Positions 45,297 through 56,466 of a DNA stretch of 62,018 bases are shown piece by piece. The notes below the pieces were generated by a model. It did not search any database. It saw only the letters and a list, made by a program, of their open reading frames with translations, and had not been told where the DNA came from. Position 1 is the first letter of the stretch. Each line of letters begins with the position of its first letter. The DNA lies in the NCBI GenBank assembly GCA_002414665.1, contig DIAF01000017.1:1-62018 (forward strand), written 5' to 3'. A program made the position numbers and the translations under genes. The stretch is from Halieaceae bacterium UBA5085. Its GTDB lineage: Bacteria; Pseudomonadota; Gammaproteobacteria; Pseudomonadales; Halieaceae.

Positions 45297-46724
45297 TCAG
45301 CTGCCGAAGCCCTCGACTGCCTTGATTTCAAGGAAATCGGTGAAGCCATGGGCGCCCCACTCACGGCCGTTACCGGACTGCTTGTAACCGCCGAACGGCA
45401 CGTTGTAGCCACCGCTGGCACCGTTGATGTGCACGTTGCCAGCGCGGATGCGCGAGGCGACCCGCCGCGCATGGGCAATATCGCCGCTCTGCACGTAGCC
45501 GGCGAGACCGTAGGGCGTGTCGTTGGCGATGGCGATGGCTTCCTCTTCGGTGTCATAGGGAATCATGACCAGTACCGGACCGAAGATCTCTTCGCGGGCG
45601 ATCGTCATTTCGTTATTGGCCTCGGAAAAGACCGTGGGACGCACGAAGTAACCCTTGTCGATACCCTCGGGGAGTCCCGGACCACCACACACGAGCTTGG
45701 CACCCTCGGCAATGCCCTTTTCGATCAGGCCCTGGATCTTGTTGAACTGCAGTTCAGACACGACAGGGCCCATCGTGGTCGCCTCGTCGGCGGGATCACC
45801 CACAACCACCTTGGCGCTGACCGCTGCGGCAATCGTCTCGGCTTCTGCCAGGCGTGCACGCGGCACCAGCATGCGCGATGGCGCGTTGCAGGACTGTCCT
45901 GTGTTGTTGTACATGTGCAACACGCCACGGGTGACCGCAGTTTCCAGATCCGCGTCGTCAAGAATGATGTTCGGCGACTTGCCACCCAGCTCCTGCGTGA
46001 CACGCTTCACCGTGGGCGCGGCGTTCTGCGCCACCTGGGAGCCCGCCCGGGTGGAACCGGTGAAGGACATCATGTCCACATCCGGGTGACGGGACAGCGC
46101 GGCGCCGACGGTAGGGCCGTCGCCATTGACCAGGTTGAACACACCTGCCGGCACGCCCGCCTCATGCATGATCTTCGCGAACAGGTAACCCGACAGCGGC
46201 GCCACTTCGGACGGTTTGAGGACCATGGTGCAGCCCACGGCGAGCGCTGGCGCCACCTTGCAACCGATCTGGTTGACCGGCCAGTTCCACGGCGTGATCA
46301 GGCCGCATACGCCGATCGGTTCCTTGAACAGTCGGTGTTCACCCAGGTCCTCTTCGAATTCGAATTCGCGCAGCACGCGCAGGGCCTCTTGCAGGTGCCC
46401 CAACCCGGCATGCGCCTGTGCAGAAACCGCCAGGGACTTCGGCGCACCCATTTCCTCACGAATCGCGTCGGCCATGTCGTTATAGTACTTTTCGTACGTG
46501 GCAACACAGGACTCAAGCACAGCAATCCTGTCCTCGCGGCTGCTGTAGCCCCACGTGCCAAACGCCTTGCGGGCGGCCGCCACGGCGCGATCCACGTCGG
46601 CTTCACTGCCCAGGGAAATGTGTGCGCAAACCGACTCATCGGCGGGGTTGATCACGTCGTGAACCTTGGGGGTGACCGGATCGACCCACTCACCGTTGAT
46701 GTAGAACTGCAGGTATTCGCGCAT
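45297..46724 (-). CDS. NAD-dependent aldehyde dehydrogenase
   Basis: 475 residues. TPWNWPVNQIGCKVAPALAV, ELGGKSPNIILDDADLE, catalytic Cys in NNTGQSCNAPSRML, C-terminal GGYKQSGNGREWGAHGFTDF. Aldehyde to acid, substrate not assigned; glycerol- or amine-derived aldehydes fit the neighbourhood. ATG 46724 follows GGAGA. Divergent from the acyl-CoA dehydrogenase gene across a 110-bp gap. Confidence 0.94.
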   Translation of the reverse strand: MREYLQFYINGEWVDPVTPKVHDVINPADESVCAHISLGSEADVDRAVAAARKAFGTWGYSSREDRIAVLESCVATYEKYYNDMADAIREEMGAPKSLAVSAQAHAGLGHLQEALRVLREFEFEEDLGEHRLFKEPIGVCGLITPWNWPVNQIGCKVAPALAVGCTMVLKPSEVAPLSGYLFAKIMHEAGVPAGVFNLVNGDGPTVGAALSRHPDVDMMSFTGSTRAGSQVAQNAAPTVKRVTQELGGKSPNIILDDADLETAVTRGVLHMYNNTGQSCNAPSRMLVPRARLAEAETIAAAVSAKVVVGDPADEATTMGPVVSELQFNKIQGLIEKGIAEGAKLVCGGPGLPEGIDKGYFVRPTVFSEANNEMTIAREEIFGPVLVMIPYDTEEEAIAIANDTPYGLAGYVQSGDIAHARRVASRIRAGNVHINGASGGYNVPFGGYKQSGNGREWGAHGFTDFLEIKAVEGFGS

Positions 46725-46834
46725 CGGAACTCTCCATTGCTGATTATCGTGGCGGCCTAGTGTAGCACCCCATGAGTGGTCGGCCACTACCCCAAGGGGT
46801 TATCATTGCGCCACCCCGATTTGGAGAAACGATC

Positions 46835-47974
46835 ATGCAGAGTGACGAGTTGACCCTGTTCCGCGATATGGCCAGACGTGCGTTTGAACAGGAAATCGCC
46901 CCCTACTACGAACAGTGGGAACAGGATCACATGGTGCCGCGCGAGCTGTGGCGCACGCTGGGTGCAGCGGGCCTGCTCTGCGCCGACATGGACGAAGCCT
47001 ACGGCGGCGCGGGCACCACGCCCCACGTCACGCTGATGCTGATTGAAGAACTGTCGCGCATGGGCTTCGGTGGATTCGCCTCCGGCTTTGGCATCCACTC
47101 GAACATCGTCGCCCCCTACCTGGCCCGCCACGGGACCGAGGAGCAGAAGCAGCAGTGGTTGCCGAGAATGGTCAGCGGTGACGCTGTGGGCGCGCTGGCC
47201 ATGACCGAACCCGGCGCGGGCTCTGATGTGCAGGGGATACGCACCAACGCGGTGCGTGACGGCGATGAATGGATCCTGAATGGTTCCAAGATCTTCATCA
47301 CTAACGGCATGCACGCCGACCTGGTCATCGTCGCCGCCATCACCGACCCCGGCAAGGGGGCCAAGGGCACGTCCCTGTTCCTAGTCGACACCACCCTGCC
47401 CGGCTTTGAGCGCGGCAAGAAGATCGAGAAAATCGGCCAGCACGCGTCGGACACCGCCCTGCTCTTCTTCCAGGACATGCGCCTGCCGGCGAACGCACTG
47501 CTCGGCGGGGAAAACAAGGGTTTTGTCATCATGATGGAGGAGCTGCCCCGGGAGCGCCTGGGCATCGCCGCGCAGGCGGTGGCCGCCGCCGAGGGGGCAC
47601 TCGCGTTGACCGTGGACTATGTGCTGGAGCGCAAGGCCTTTGGCCAGGCCATCGGCAGCTTCCAGAACACCCGTTTCAAACTGGCGGACGTGCGCACGCA
47701 GATCGCCCTCAACCGCGCGCTGTACGAACAGTGTGCCGATGAATACAGCCGCGGTGAGCTGACCGCCGACAAGGCCGCCATGCTGAAACTGGCTTCCTGC
47801 GAAATGCAGTGCGACACCATTGACGAGTGCCTGCAGCTGTTCGGCGGCTATGGATATACCGTGGAATACCCCATTTCCCGCTTTTATACCGACGCACGCA
47901 TCCAGCGAATTTATGGCGGCTCATCGGAAATCATGCGGGAGCTGGTGGCGCGCTCGATACTCGGCCGGGGCTGA
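46835..47974 (+). CDS. Acyl-CoA dehydrogenase
   Basis: 379 residues, FAD enzyme. GALAMTEPGAGSDVQGIRTN, GSKIFITNG, the catalytic-base region QLFGGYGYTVEYPISRFYTD and C-terminal RIYGGSSEIMRELVARS are all present. First step of beta-oxidation or branched-acyl catabolism; chain length unknown. ATG 46835 follows GGAGA; the upstream frame is non-coding. The BVMO follows in the same direction, 6 bp away. Confidence 0.96.
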   Translation: MQSDELTLFRDMARRAFEQEIAPYYEQWEQDHMVPRELWRTLGAAGLLCADMDEAYGGAGTTPHVTLMLIEELSRMGFGGFASGFGIHSNIVAPYLARHGTEEQKQQWLPRMVSGDAVGALAMTEPGAGSDVQGIRTNAVRDGDEWILNGSKIFITNGMHADLVIVAAITDPGKGAKGTSLFLVDTTLPGFERGKKIEKIGQHASDTALLFFQDMRLPANALLGGENKGFVIMMEELPRERLGIAAQAVAAAEGALALTVDYVLERKAFGQAIGSFQNTRFKLADVRTQIALNRALYEQCADEYSRGELTADKAAMLKLASCEMQCDTIDECLQLFGGYGYTVEYPISRFYTDARIQRIYGGSSEIMRELVARSILGRG

Positions 47975-47980
47975 GCGCCC

Positions 47981-49495
<1,515 letters not shown>

Positions 49496-49505
49496 GCGGC
49501 TCTGC

Positions 49506-50711
49506 TCAACCCGGGGCGATCACCCCATCCGCAGCAAGCAGTGCCAGTTCCTCATCGTCCAGGCCCAGCAGCCCTTGCAAGACTTCCCGGTTGTGGCTGC
49601 CAAGATCGCCGCCGGGCCACTCGGTACGCCCGGGTGTCTCCGCGAGGCGCGGCATGATGGCGGGAATCCTCAGCGGTTTGCCGTCGATCTCCACCTGCTC
49701 AAACAGCCCGCGCGCCTGGTACTGGGGATCGTTGAGCATGTCGGCAACGGAGTAGATCGGGCCCACCGGCACACGGGCCTCCTCCAGCACATTGATCACG
49801 TGGGTCGAGGAATGCTGGCCACACCAGAGCCCCAGCGCCTTGTCGATTTCGGCCTCGTGGCGCACCCGGCCGGCATTGTCCGCAAGCTCCGGATCCGCCG
49901 CCATATCGGAACGCCCGGCTACCGTCATCAGTCGCTTGAAGATGGAATCGCCGTTACCGCCGATCACCACGTACTTGCCGTCGTCACAGCGGTAGGTGTT
50001 CGTGGGTACGATACCCGTCACCGTGGTGCCCGAGGGTTCGCGCACTACGCCGGCGCCGTCGTACTCGGGGACCATGCCTTCCAGCAGGTTGAAAATCGAC
50101 TCGTACAGCGCAACGTCCACCACCTGCCCCTCCCCGCCCGGTTTGGCACGTTGCAGCAGCGCGAGGGTGATGCCCAGTGCTGCATGCAGAGCCGCGACGG
50201 TGTCACCGAGGCTGATGTTGGGTCGCACTGGTGCCTTGCCGGGCTCACCGTTAATGTAGCGAAAGCCGCCAAAGCCCTCGGTCACCGATGCGTATCCCGG
50301 TTTGCTGGCGTAGGGCCCGGTCTGGCCGTAGCCTGAAATCCTGGCGTAAACCAGCCCCGGGTTACGCGCCTTGACCACCTCGGGGCCAAGGCCCCACGCC
50401 TCCATCGCCCCCGGGCGGAAGTTCTCCACCAGCACATCGGCGCTGTCCAGCAGCTGCAGGACCAGCTCCCGGCCGCGCTCACTCTTGAGGTCGAGCGTGA
50501 CGCTTTTCTTGTTGCGGCCCAGACTGCGATACCAGAGTGAGGTACCGTCCTGTACCACCCGCCAGCCGCGGATGGGGTCGCCACCGGGCGCCTCCACCTT
50601 GATCACCTCGGCACCGAAATACGCGAGTATTGTGCAGGCAAACGGGCCCGCCAGCAGCTGGCCCAATTCTATTACCCGCAGTCCTTCCAGCGGCCTTGTC
50701 GCAGTTGTCAC
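49506..50711 (-). CDS. Family III CoA-transferase (CaiB/BaiF type)
   Basis: 401 residues. LEGLRVIELGQLLAGPFACT, GAEVIKVEAPGGDPIRGWR, LVENFRPGAMEAWGLGPEVV with the catalytic Asp expected around YARISGYGQTGPYASKPGYA and VTEGFG. Transfers CoA between carboxylic acids. Starts at GTG 50711 behind GGGGAAG; a TTG at 50729 is possible. Convergent with the BVMO. Confidence 0.92.
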   Translation of the reverse strand: MTTATRPLEGLRVIELGQLLAGPFACTILAYFGAEVIKVEAPGGDPIRGWRVVQDGTSLWYRSLGRNKKSVTLDLKSERGRELVLQLLDSADVLVENFRPGAMEAWGLGPEVVKARNPGLVYARISGYGQTGPYASKPGYASVTEGFGGFRYINGEPGKAPVRPNISLGDTVAALHAALGITLALLQRAKPGGEGQVVDVALYESIFNLLEGMVPEYDGAGVVREPSGTTVTGIVPTNTYRCDDGKYVVIGGNGDSIFKRLMTVAGRSDMAADPELADNAGRVRHEAEIDKALGLWCGQHSSTHVINVLEEARVPVGPIYSVADMLNDPQYQARGLFEQVEIDGKPLRIPAIMPRLAETPGRTEWPGGDLGSHNREVLQGLLGLDDEELALLAADGVIAPG

Positions 50712-50762
50712 GGTTTCTTCCCCAGGCAAAAAACCGGATTATACCCTCACCAGCGGCACAGG

Positions 50763-51740
50763 TCAGAGCGGAACCGCTACCAGGCCAAGTACCACCAGCA
50801 GGGCAAAACCCGCGGTAACAGACACCATGGACAACAAGGTGGTCAGCACAATCATGTTGGACGCCAGCGTGCCGTCTCCGCGCGCCGCCACGACCATCAC
50901 AAAGCTTGCTGCGGCGACCGGCGAGCTCAGCAACAGAAACAGCACGCCCAACTGCATGGGTGCCACGCCCAGCAGCAGCGCCAGCAGCACCCCAATGGCA
51001 GGCCCCACGAGCAGCCGCCAGCCAGCCGCTTCCCAGGTAACCGAACCGGCACTGCGCAGCAGCGAGAGGCGCATGGCAGCACCGATGCTCACCAGCACCA
51101 GGGGCAGGAAACCCTGCGACAACAGCTGACTGACAACGGGCGTAAAACCCGGCAGCGGTATGCCAGATACGGCATATAACATGCCTGCGCCAATACCCAG
51201 CAGCAGCGGGTTGCGCACCAGTCCAACCAGCAGCCCGCCAAGAGAGCGGTTGCCTCCGTGCGTCACCTGCAGTACCCAAACCGCAAGCGCGTTATAGAGC
51301 GCCGTCATCACCGCGACTGGCAATGCCGCAAGGCTTAGCCCCTGATCGCCGTAGGCTGCATGACAGAGGGCGAAGCCGAGTATCGCCAGGTTGGAACGAA
51401 AGCCGGCCTGCACAAACACGCCCAGCGTTGGCGGCGCAAAACCCCGCCAGCGGGCATAGATCCAGCTGAGGCACAGGGTGAGCACCGTTGCCAGCACCCC
51501 CGCGAGCAGGTAGGTGGCGCCGCCCATGGCGGCAAAATCCAGCCCGGCGGCGCTGATAAACAGCAGCAAGGGCAGCGCCGCGTTGAAAGCGAACTTCGAA
51601 ATGGCCTGCACATGGCGCGGCTGCAGCCAGCCCAGCAAACGCAACACCAGGCCCAGCATCACCCAGCCGAAGGTGGGCAGGCTCACGGCCGCTGCGGTCA
51701 GGGTGAGTTGCCACAGGTTGAGGTCCGACACGGCAGGCAA
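50763..51740 (-). CDS. AEC-family transporter (auxin efflux carrier type)
   Basis: 325 residues, about ten transmembrane helices. FGWVMLGLVLRLLGWLQPRHV, FNAALPLLLFISAAGLDFAA and GFTPVVSQLLSQGFLPLVLV are consistent with this permease family, which often handles organic acids. No normal ATG: TTG at 51740 or GTG at 51731. It follows the aminotransferase by 14 bp and may move that enzyme's substrate or product. Confidence 0.85.
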   Translation of the reverse strand: MPAVSDLNLWQLTLTAAAVSLPTFGWVMLGLVLRLLGWLQPRHVQAISKFAFNAALPLLLFISAAGLDFAAMGGATYLLAGVLATVLTLCLSWIYARWRGFAPPTLGVFVQAGFRSNLAILGFALCHAAYGDQGLSLAALPVAVMTALYNALAVWVLQVTHGGNRSLGGLLVGLVRNPLLLGIGAGMLYAVSGIPLPGFTPVVSQLLSQGFLPLVLVSIGAAMRLSLLRSAGSVTWEAAGWRLLVGPAIGVLLALLLGVAPMQLGVLFLLLSSPVAAASFVMVVAARGDGTLASNMIVLTTLLSMVSVTAGFALLVVLGLVAVPL

Positions 51741-51754
51741 ATGCGCGGTGCGCG

Positions 51755-53092
51755 CTAGGCCAGCTCGCGCAGGGTGTCGCCCAGCGCTTCCAGCAAGCTA
51801 TCGATCTGGGCCTCTTCAATCACAAAGGGCAGACCCAATTGCACGGTGTCGGCCCCGTAGCGCACATAAAACCCTTTTTCCCACATGCGCATGGCCACCT
51901 CGAAGGGGCGCCGCGCCGGTTCACCGGGGTAATGCGCCAGTTGCAGCGCACCGGCAAAGCCATAATTGCGAATATCCACCACATGGGGAGCGCCCTGCAG
52001 CTGGTGCAGGGCAGCCTCGAAGTATGGCGCCATGCGCGCCACACGCTGCGGCAGCTGTTCCCGCTCCAGGATATCCAGGGCAGCCAGCCCGGCGGCACAG
52101 GCCACCGGGTGGCCCGAGTAGGTGTAACCGTGGGGGAATTCGAGCATGTAGTCCGGCCCGCCCTGCGCCATGAAGGTGTCGTAGATTTCGCCCTTTGCAA
52201 TCACCGCCCCCATGGGAATGGCGCCATTGGTAAGCTGCTTGGCCACGTTCATGATGTCGGGGACGACACCAAAGGCGTCGGCACCGGTCATTGCGCCGCA
52301 GCGGCCGAAACCGGTAATCACCTCATCAAAAATCAGCAGGATATCATGTGCGGTGCACAGCTCCCGCAGCCGCTGCAGGTAGCCCACCGGTGGCGGGATC
52401 ACCCCGGCAGAACCGGCCATCGGTTCGACAATCACAGCCGCGATATTGCTGGCGTCATGCAGGGCAATCAGCTCCAGCAGCTCGTCCGCACGCGCGGCGC
52501 CCTGCGCCGGCATGCCGCGGCTGAACAGCGTATCCGGCGACAGGGTGTGTGCCAGGTGATCCGCTTCCACAGCAGGACCAAACAACTTGCGGTTGGGCCC
52601 GATGCCGCCCACCGAGATGCCGCCAAAGTTGACGCCGTGGTAACCCTTGGCACGCCCGATCAGCCGGGTTTTCGCGGGCTGCCCTTTCAGCCGCCAGTAG
52701 GCGCGGGCCATTTTCAGCGCGGTGTCGGCGGCTTCCGAACCGGAGTTGGTGAAAAACACATAGTCCAGCCCCTGGGGCGTGAGGGCCTTGACGCGGTTGG
52801 CCAATTCAAACGCCCCGGGGTGCCCGTACTGAAAGGCAGGTGCGTAATCCAGAGTGCGCAGTTGGCGTTGCACGGCCTCAGCGATTTCCGGGCGGTTGTG
52901 CCCGGCGCCGCTGCACCAGAGACCAGACAGGCCGTCGAGCACGCGGCGGCCCGTGTCATCGACAAAATGCACTCCTTCTGCCGCCACGATCATGCGCGGG
53001 TCGCGCTTGAACTGGCGATTCCCTGTGTAGGGCATCCAGTGCGCTTCCAACTGCGCGCGGGTGAGTCTGTGGCGGTCAGGTGTAGCGGTCAT
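51755..53092 (-). CDS. Class III aminotransferase (beta-alanine/omega-amino acid:pyruvate type)
   Basis: 445 residues, a paralogue of the one at 42.2-43.5 kb. HWMPYTGNRQFKRDPRMIVA, LIFDEVITGFGRCGAMTGAD, cofactor Lys in NVAKQLTNGAIPMGAVIAKG and FPHGYTYSGHPVACAAGL. HWMPYTxNRxFK is characteristic of beta-alanine:pyruvate aminotransferases. Divergent from a LysR regulator whose start is 127 bp away, the usual control arrangement. Confidence 0.93.
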   Translation of the reverse strand: MTATPDRHRLTRAQLEAHWMPYTGNRQFKRDPRMIVAAEGVHFVDDTGRRVLDGLSGLWCSGAGHNRPEIAEAVQRQLRTLDYAPAFQYGHPGAFELANRVKALTPQGLDYVFFTNSGSEAADTALKMARAYWRLKGQPAKTRLIGRAKGYHGVNFGGISVGGIGPNRKLFGPAVEADHLAHTLSPDTLFSRGMPAQGAARADELLELIALHDASNIAAVIVEPMAGSAGVIPPPVGYLQRLRELCTAHDILLIFDEVITGFGRCGAMTGADAFGVVPDIMNVAKQLTNGAIPMGAVIAKGEIYDTFMAQGGPDYMLEFPHGYTYSGHPVACAAGLAALDILEREQLPQRVARMAPYFEAALHQLQGAPHVVDIRNYGFAGALQLAHYPGEPARRPFEVAMRMWEKGFYVRYGADTVQLGLPFVIEEAQIDSLLEALGDTLRELA

Positions 53093-53218
53093 GGTGTAGT
53101 CCCCCAGGTGAGTTGCACGCATTCTAGGGCCTGGCAACAGATGCATAAATCATTATCTATCGCTATTGAGATTCATTATGATGAAACTTTACAGACCGCT
53201 CGCAGAGGGGGTTTTAAC

Positions 53219-54133
53219 ATGTCACGCAAGGCCCTGCTGGGCACCGTCACCGACAACGATCTGCGCCTGCTGCGGGTGTTTCGCGCCGTGGTCGCCTGCG
53301 GCGGCTTCGCGGCCGCGGAACTGGAGCTGAACATCAACCGCTCTACCATCTCGCGACATATCAAGGACCTGGAGGCACGGTTGGGGTTTACGCTTTGTCG
53401 CCGCGGACGCGGCGGTTTCGCCCTGACAGATGAAGGCGCCCAATTCCACCAGGCAGCAGAGAAAGTGGTCGCGGCTCTCGAAGACTACCAGCACGACGTC
53501 AATGACATTAACCAGCGCCTGACCGGCTCACTTGCTGTCGCCATTTTCGACAAAACCGCTTCCAACCCCGCCTGTCACATCGACCGCGCATTCGCCTTGT
53601 TCGACGAGCGGGCCCCCGGTGTCCACCTGCAAGTGCACGTAGAGCCAATCAACGCCATTGAGCGAGGCGTCATTGAGGGCCGCTTTCATCTGGGGATCAT
53701 TCCCGACCATCGCCCCTCCAGCAGCCTCATCTACCACACACTATTCAATGAACAGATGTACCTGTACTGCGGAGCAGGCCACCCGCTGTTCGGGCGCGCC
53801 GGCAAAGAGCTCGCAGACAGCGAGATCCTCTCCAGCAAATACGTGGGCATTGGTTATCACTCGCCGAATATGGAGGTGACGCGCCAGCGAGGTCAACAGC
53901 GCGACGCCACCGCCTGGGACCAGGAAGCCGTGGCCCACCTGATACTCTCAGGCAGATATCTCGGCTACCTCCCGCAACACTATGCCGAGAGCTTCGTACG
54001 CGCACGGCGCATGCGCGCACTGGCCACCGACCGCTTCCAGTACATCTGCCAGTTCAGCGCTATACTGCGCCAGTCGCCGCCGCCCAGCAGGGTGGTAGCA
54101 ACGCTGCTGAAGGCCCTGACCGAGGTGCACTAA
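53219..54133 (+). CDS. LysR-family transcriptional regulator
   Basis: 304 residues. HTH: RLLRVFRAVVACGGFAAAEL, INRSTISRHIKDLEARLG; effector domain from ~90. Start at 53219; the much longer open frame upstream is antisense to the aminotransferase. The intergenic region has AT-rich sequence around 53145-53185 with a TATGAT -10-like hexamer. Candidate regulator of the divergent aminotransferase and AEC carrier. Confidence 0.93.
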   Translation: MSRKALLGTVTDNDLRLLRVFRAVVACGGFAAAELELNINRSTISRHIKDLEARLGFTLCRRGRGGFALTDEGAQFHQAAEKVVAALEDYQHDVNDINQRLTGSLAVAIFDKTASNPACHIDRAFALFDERAPGVHLQVHVEPINAIERGVIEGRFHLGIIPDHRPSSSLIYHTLFNEQMYLYCGAGHPLFGRAGKELADSEILSSKYVGIGYHSPNMEVTRQRGQQRDATAWDQEAVAHLILSGRYLGYLPQHYAESFVRARRMRALATDRFQYICQFSAILRQSPPPSRVVATLLKALTEVH

Positions 54134-54825
54134 TGCCTAAAACCACCTTGCAACTGTACATCGCCAACAAGAACTACTCCTCCTGGTCGCTGCGGCCCTG
54201 GCTGCTGTTGCGCGCACTGGACATTCCTTTCCGGGAACACCTGGTGCCCTTTGGCAGCGGCGGCGCGGACAACGCATTTGCCCGCTTTTCACCCACCGCC
54301 AAGGTGCCCTGCCTGCATGACGGCGACACCGTCGTGTGGGACTCGCTGGCGATCACCGAATATCTCGCCGAGCAGGTGCCTGCCGTATGGCCAGGCGATG
54401 CGATTGCCCGCGCCTGGGCACGCTGCGCAGCCGCGGAAATGCATTCAGGATTTCAGGCGCTGCGCGATGTGTGCAGCATGAACTGTGGCATCCGCGTGCA
54501 ATTACATGACATACCCGCACCCCTGCAACGCGACCTTGAGCGCATCGAGTCGCTGTGGACGGAGGGGCTTGAGCGCTTCGGCGGTCCGTTTCTCGCCGGA
54601 CCCGCTTTTTCGGCAGTCGATGCATTCTACGCGCCCGTGGTGTTCCGGCTGCAAACATACCGGTTGTCAATGTCCGCGGCCTGCAATGACTACGTCAAGC
54701 GTGTATTGACCCTGCCCGGCATGCGGGAGTGGTACGCCGCTGCGTTGGCGGAAACATGGCGCGATGAGGCCCACGAGCAGGACGTGAAGCGCGTGGGCCG
54801 GACACTGGAAGACCTGCGTGCATAG
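54133..54825 (+). CDS. Glutathione S-transferase
   Basis: 230 residues. Thioredoxin-like N-terminus LYIANKNYSSWSLRPWLLL (catalytic Ser/Asn type) with KVPCLHDGDTVVWDSLAITE binding the gamma-Glu of glutathione; helical C-terminal domain FLAGPAFSAVDAFYAPVVFR. Overlaps the LysR stop by one base (TAATG), so translationally coupled, an unusual pairing that suggests joint control. Confidence 0.93.
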   Translation: MPKTTLQLYIANKNYSSWSLRPWLLLRALDIPFREHLVPFGSGGADNAFARFSPTAKVPCLHDGDTVVWDSLAITEYLAEQVPAVWPGDAIARAWARCAAAEMHSGFQALRDVCSMNCGIRVQLHDIPAPLQRDLERIESLWTEGLERFGGPFLAGPAFSAVDAFYAPVVFRLQTYRLSMSAACNDYVKRVLTLPGMREWYAAALAETWRDEAHEQDVKRVGRTLEDLRA

Positions 54826-54857
54826 CTGCGCAGGGCAGGCACGTTACCGAGCCGATC

Positions 54858-55313
54858 TCATAGCCTGAGCTGCATGAACTGGCTGTGGGGGTCATCTTCA
54901 TATCCCGCAAAGGGGCCACAGTAGATGAACCCATGGCTCTCATAGAGTTTTCTCGCGGGCTCGAAACCGGGCTGACTCCCGGTCTCCAGACTGAGCAGGC
55001 GATAACCTCTCTGTCGCGCAACGGCGATGATGTGTTGCAGCAGCACACGCCCGGCACCGCGCCTGCGCCTCGCCGAGGGCGTTCGCATCGATTTGATCTC
55101 GCCCTGCGTGAGATCAATTTCCTTCAGTGCCCCACAACCCATCAAGAGCCCGTTCTCCCAGGCGGTCCAGAACGTGATCCCTGGCTGCTTCAGCCGCTCC
55201 AGGTCCAGCGCATGCACGCTCTCTGGCGGGGACAGTTCGTGCATGTTGCTCAAATGCTCCTGTAACAGCTCGATCACTTCACAGGCGGTGAGGTCGTCTT
55301 CCCTGATCTGCAT
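54858..55313 (-). CDS. GNAT family acetyltransferase
   Basis: 151 residues. Acetyl-CoA loop RRRRGAGRVLLQHIIAVA and late LYESHGFIYCGPF. KEIDLTQGEIKSMRT is typical of the group related to the E. coli protein YafP/YsnE. ATG 55313 is chosen since the longer frame overlaps the next gene. Substrate unknown. Paired with a second GNAT 2 bp upstream. Confidence 0.88.
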   Translation of the reverse strand: MQIREDDLTACEVIELLQEHLSNMHELSPPESVHALDLERLKQPGITFWTAWENGLLMGCGALKEIDLTQGEIKSMRTPSARRRRGAGRVLLQHIIAVARQRGYRLLSLETGSQPGFEPARKLYESHGFIYCGPFAGYEDDPHSQFMQLRL

Positions 55314-55315
55314 GG

Positions 55316-55855
55316 CTATGCCTCGCGCTCGCTCTGAACCAGCTTCTTTTCGAAACAAATGAAAGGATCGCTTCTCCGGGGAAACACCACTTTACCCGCC
55401 TCCCTGTAACCGCGGGAGCGATAAAGCGAGAGTGCAGCTGCGTTGGCTGCATAGGCATCCAGGCGCACAGCATCGCAAGCAAGGGAGCTGGCGTATCCTT
55501 CTGCAAACTCCATGAAGCGCGATGCATAGCCCATGCGCCAATAATCGGGATGCACAACCAAATGGTGCACCACCAAGGCGGACCCGCCATGACGCCAATC
55601 GCACGATGCGTACTCCGGCGGCTGCACAGCATCCAGGCCAGCCCCCACGACGACTTTACTCCCCTGCATACACAGGAACAGAGACCCGCTCTCCACCGCG
55701 GCGGAGAGGACTTCCCTGCCCGGGTATTCATCGTCCCATTGCGCTATACCCAGGCGGTACATTTCTGCAGTGGCCGCACGCACCGTCTGGAGAGTCGCCT
55801 CCAGATGGTGATATGACCCCTGAACAACGGCCAGGGCACTCGCGGGTGGCGTCAC
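55316..55855 (-). CDS. GNAT family acetyltransferase
   Basis: 179 residues, GTG start behind GAGGA. VVHHLVVHPDYWRMGYASRF is the acetyl-CoA region, and ALSLYRSRGYREAGKVVF the C-terminal helix/strand. Substrate unknown. Cotranscribed with the GNAT that follows. Confidence 0.87.
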   Translation of the reverse strand: MTPPASALAVVQGSYHHLEATLQTVRAATAEMYRLGIAQWDDEYPGREVLSAAVESGSLFLCMQGSKVVVGAGLDAVQPPEYASCDWRHGGSALVVHHLVVHPDYWRMGYASRFMEFAEGYASSLACDAVRLDAYAANAAALSLYRSRGYREAGKVVFPRRSDPFICFEKKLVQSEREA

Positions 55856-55924
55856 ATCATTCCTCTTTTCGTATTTTGCCCTGCAGGCTGCCTGAACTGA
55901 CGATAGCGGGGTGTCCGCCCAGCC

Positions 55925-56317
55925 TCACTCAGGCAGCTCATCGTACTTCGGCAAATCATCCTGCCAGTGATGCCAGGGCGCCTTGGACGCCACATACACA
56001 TGAAAATCCGGCTCCTTCGTCGGCAGGTCATCCAGCAGGCCCAGGCGAATGTTGGTTGTATCCCAGTCGACTTTTTCGTTCAACAGGCAGGAACCACAAC
56101 GGCTGCAAAAGGCAACGTGGGAACCGGGGTACTTGACGTAGTAGCTCATCAACTCCCTACCCTGCACAACGGTTAGCTGCTCTTTTTTCAAGCCGCCGAA
56201 TACCGAGTTGGCCGAGCCGGAAAACTTCTGGCATTCACTGCAGTGGCAGTAACCGGCGTACACAAACTCACCTTCAATCTCGAATTTGATACCACCACAT
56301 AAACAACTTGCCTTCAT
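55925..56317 (-). CDS. GFA-family (glutathione-dependent formaldehyde-activating-like) protein
   Basis: 130 residues with the zinc-binding pattern SCLCGGIKFEIEG, YCHCSECQKFSG and FCSRCGSCL. Members include proteins that bind glutathione and were proposed to speed formaldehyde addition, and CENP-V. It could cooperate with frmA/fghA but lies 26 kb away. It stands just left of the cassette array; no attC-like site is seen at its end, only a 9-bp inverted repeat (55887-55895 with 55929-55937). Confidence 0.88.
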   Translation of the reverse strand: MKASCLCGGIKFEIEGEFVYAGYCHCSECQKFSGSANSVFGGLKKEQLTVVQGRELMSYYVKYPGSHVAFCSRCGSCLLNEKVDWDTTNIRLGLLDDLPTKEPDFHVYVASKAPWHHWQDDLPKYDELPE

Positions 56318-56466
56318 GGCCGGATTCCTCGCTTCAAGAGTGTATAGAACACATCAAGACAGACTCTAAGGTTGCAAATCCCCATGTTCAATCGCGCCTT
56401 CCGGAGTAATGACGCTAACACTGCTTTTACTTCCGGTCCCGACAACACTGGCATGAAGCCCGGCCT

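Noticed and set aside
51839..53218. Long plus-strand open frame continuous with the LysR gene at 53219
   Set aside because: It is antisense to a well-supported class III aminotransferase; the LysR fold starts at MSRKALLGTV (53219).
55887..55937. Inverted repeat at the end of the GFA gene as another attC or a terminator
   Set aside because: GCTGCCTGA/TCAGGCAGC arms are clear but there is no GTTRRRY-type core and no T tract.
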